Shown here: positions 43,077 through 43,245 of the stretch, one piece after another | How positions within the stretch are numbered: position 1 is the stretch's first letter | Layout: every line of letters starts with the position of its first letter | Assembly: GCA_945883545.1 (NCBI GenBank) | Contig: CAMCXT010000025.1 | Span: 1-43,245, forward strand | DNA length: 43,245 nt | From: Chitinophaga pinensis | Lineage (GTDB): Bacteria; Bacteroidota; Bacteroidia; M30B66 | Direction of reading: 5' to 3' | Notes under the pieces: model-generated | Seen by the model: only the letters and a program-made list of their open reading frames with translations | Database searches by the model: none | Told to the model about the DNA's origin: nothing | Made by a program: the position numbers and the translations under genes

Positions 43077-43245
43077 TAATTTGGATACTTGAAATTTTGC
43101 CTTCTAAGCGATGTTTTCAAGTCGATTCTTTGAGAAAATCCTACAACCAACTCCAATTTTCATCAGATAATATCCTGAAATCTTCCTAAAAAAGGGTCGA
43201 TAACGTCAGCTTTACAATTCCTTAATCAACATTGATTTTGGTTCA

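Overview
The window is AT-rich chromosomal DNA of a Bacteroidota bacterium, probably a Flavobacteriales-like or related lineage. Support for this comes from two proteins with type IX secretion (T9SS) C-terminal sorting domains, a bacillithiol-pathway deacetylase (BshB1), DUF2490, DUF5777 and FadL-like beta-barrels, weak or absent Shine-Dalgarno sequences, and several matches to the Bacteroidota -7 promoter element TAnnTTTG. Genus cannot be fixed from the sequence alone. Gene density is high and most genes sit in short overlapping operons. Apart from a transposase fragment at the left edge there is no sign of a large mobile island.

Layout. 1-290: 3' end of an IS4-type transposase. 428-6167 (minus): alpha-glucan operon glgE, maltokinase, glgB (the GlgE pathway, but with no treS). 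6348-8670 (plus): WbpM/PglF-type NDP-sugar 4,6-dehydratase and a hotdog thioesterase. 8935-11458 (plus): overlapping operon of a lipoprotein, a VTC-type polyphosphate polymerase domain protein, a DUF4956 membrane protein and a DUF2490 outer-membrane barrel. 11686-12246: lipoprotein glutathione peroxidase. 12306-14720: Lhr-type DEXH helicase. 15105-20429: 1774-residue T9SS secreted protein with beta-propeller-like, beta-helix and BACON-like regions and eight 79-residue Ig-like repeats. 20487-21761 (minus): GT4 glycosyltransferase.

22109-25058 (plus): two paralogous secreted proteins with SPOR-like C-termini, the second translationally coupled to an AI-2E family permease. 25255-27192 (plus): lipoprotein cytochrome c, YceI protein, DUF5777 barrel. 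27198-29795 (minus): VWA protein and MoxR/chelatase-like AAA+ ATPase. 29930-35371 (minus): beta-CASP metallo-beta-lactamase nuclease, CcmB-like permease, T9SS subtilisin. 35443-36153 (plus): bshB1. 36228-41321 (minus): envelope biogenesis run of coaX, outer-membrane protein, lptC, a small two-TM protein and ppiD. 41434-41506 (minus): tRNA-Phe. 41661-43035 (plus): L,D-transpeptidase and Crp/Fnr regulator, both apparently starting at TTG.

The common theme is cell envelope and storage: glycogen-like glucan synthesis, surface polysaccharide precursors, LPS transport, outer-membrane protein folding, peptidoglycan cross-linking and secreted surface proteins. The least understood modules, and the best candidates for undescribed systems, are the VTC/DUF4956/DUF2490 operon, the paired SPOR-like proteins with their permease, the cytochrome/YceI/DUF5777 trio, and the AAA+/VWA pair.
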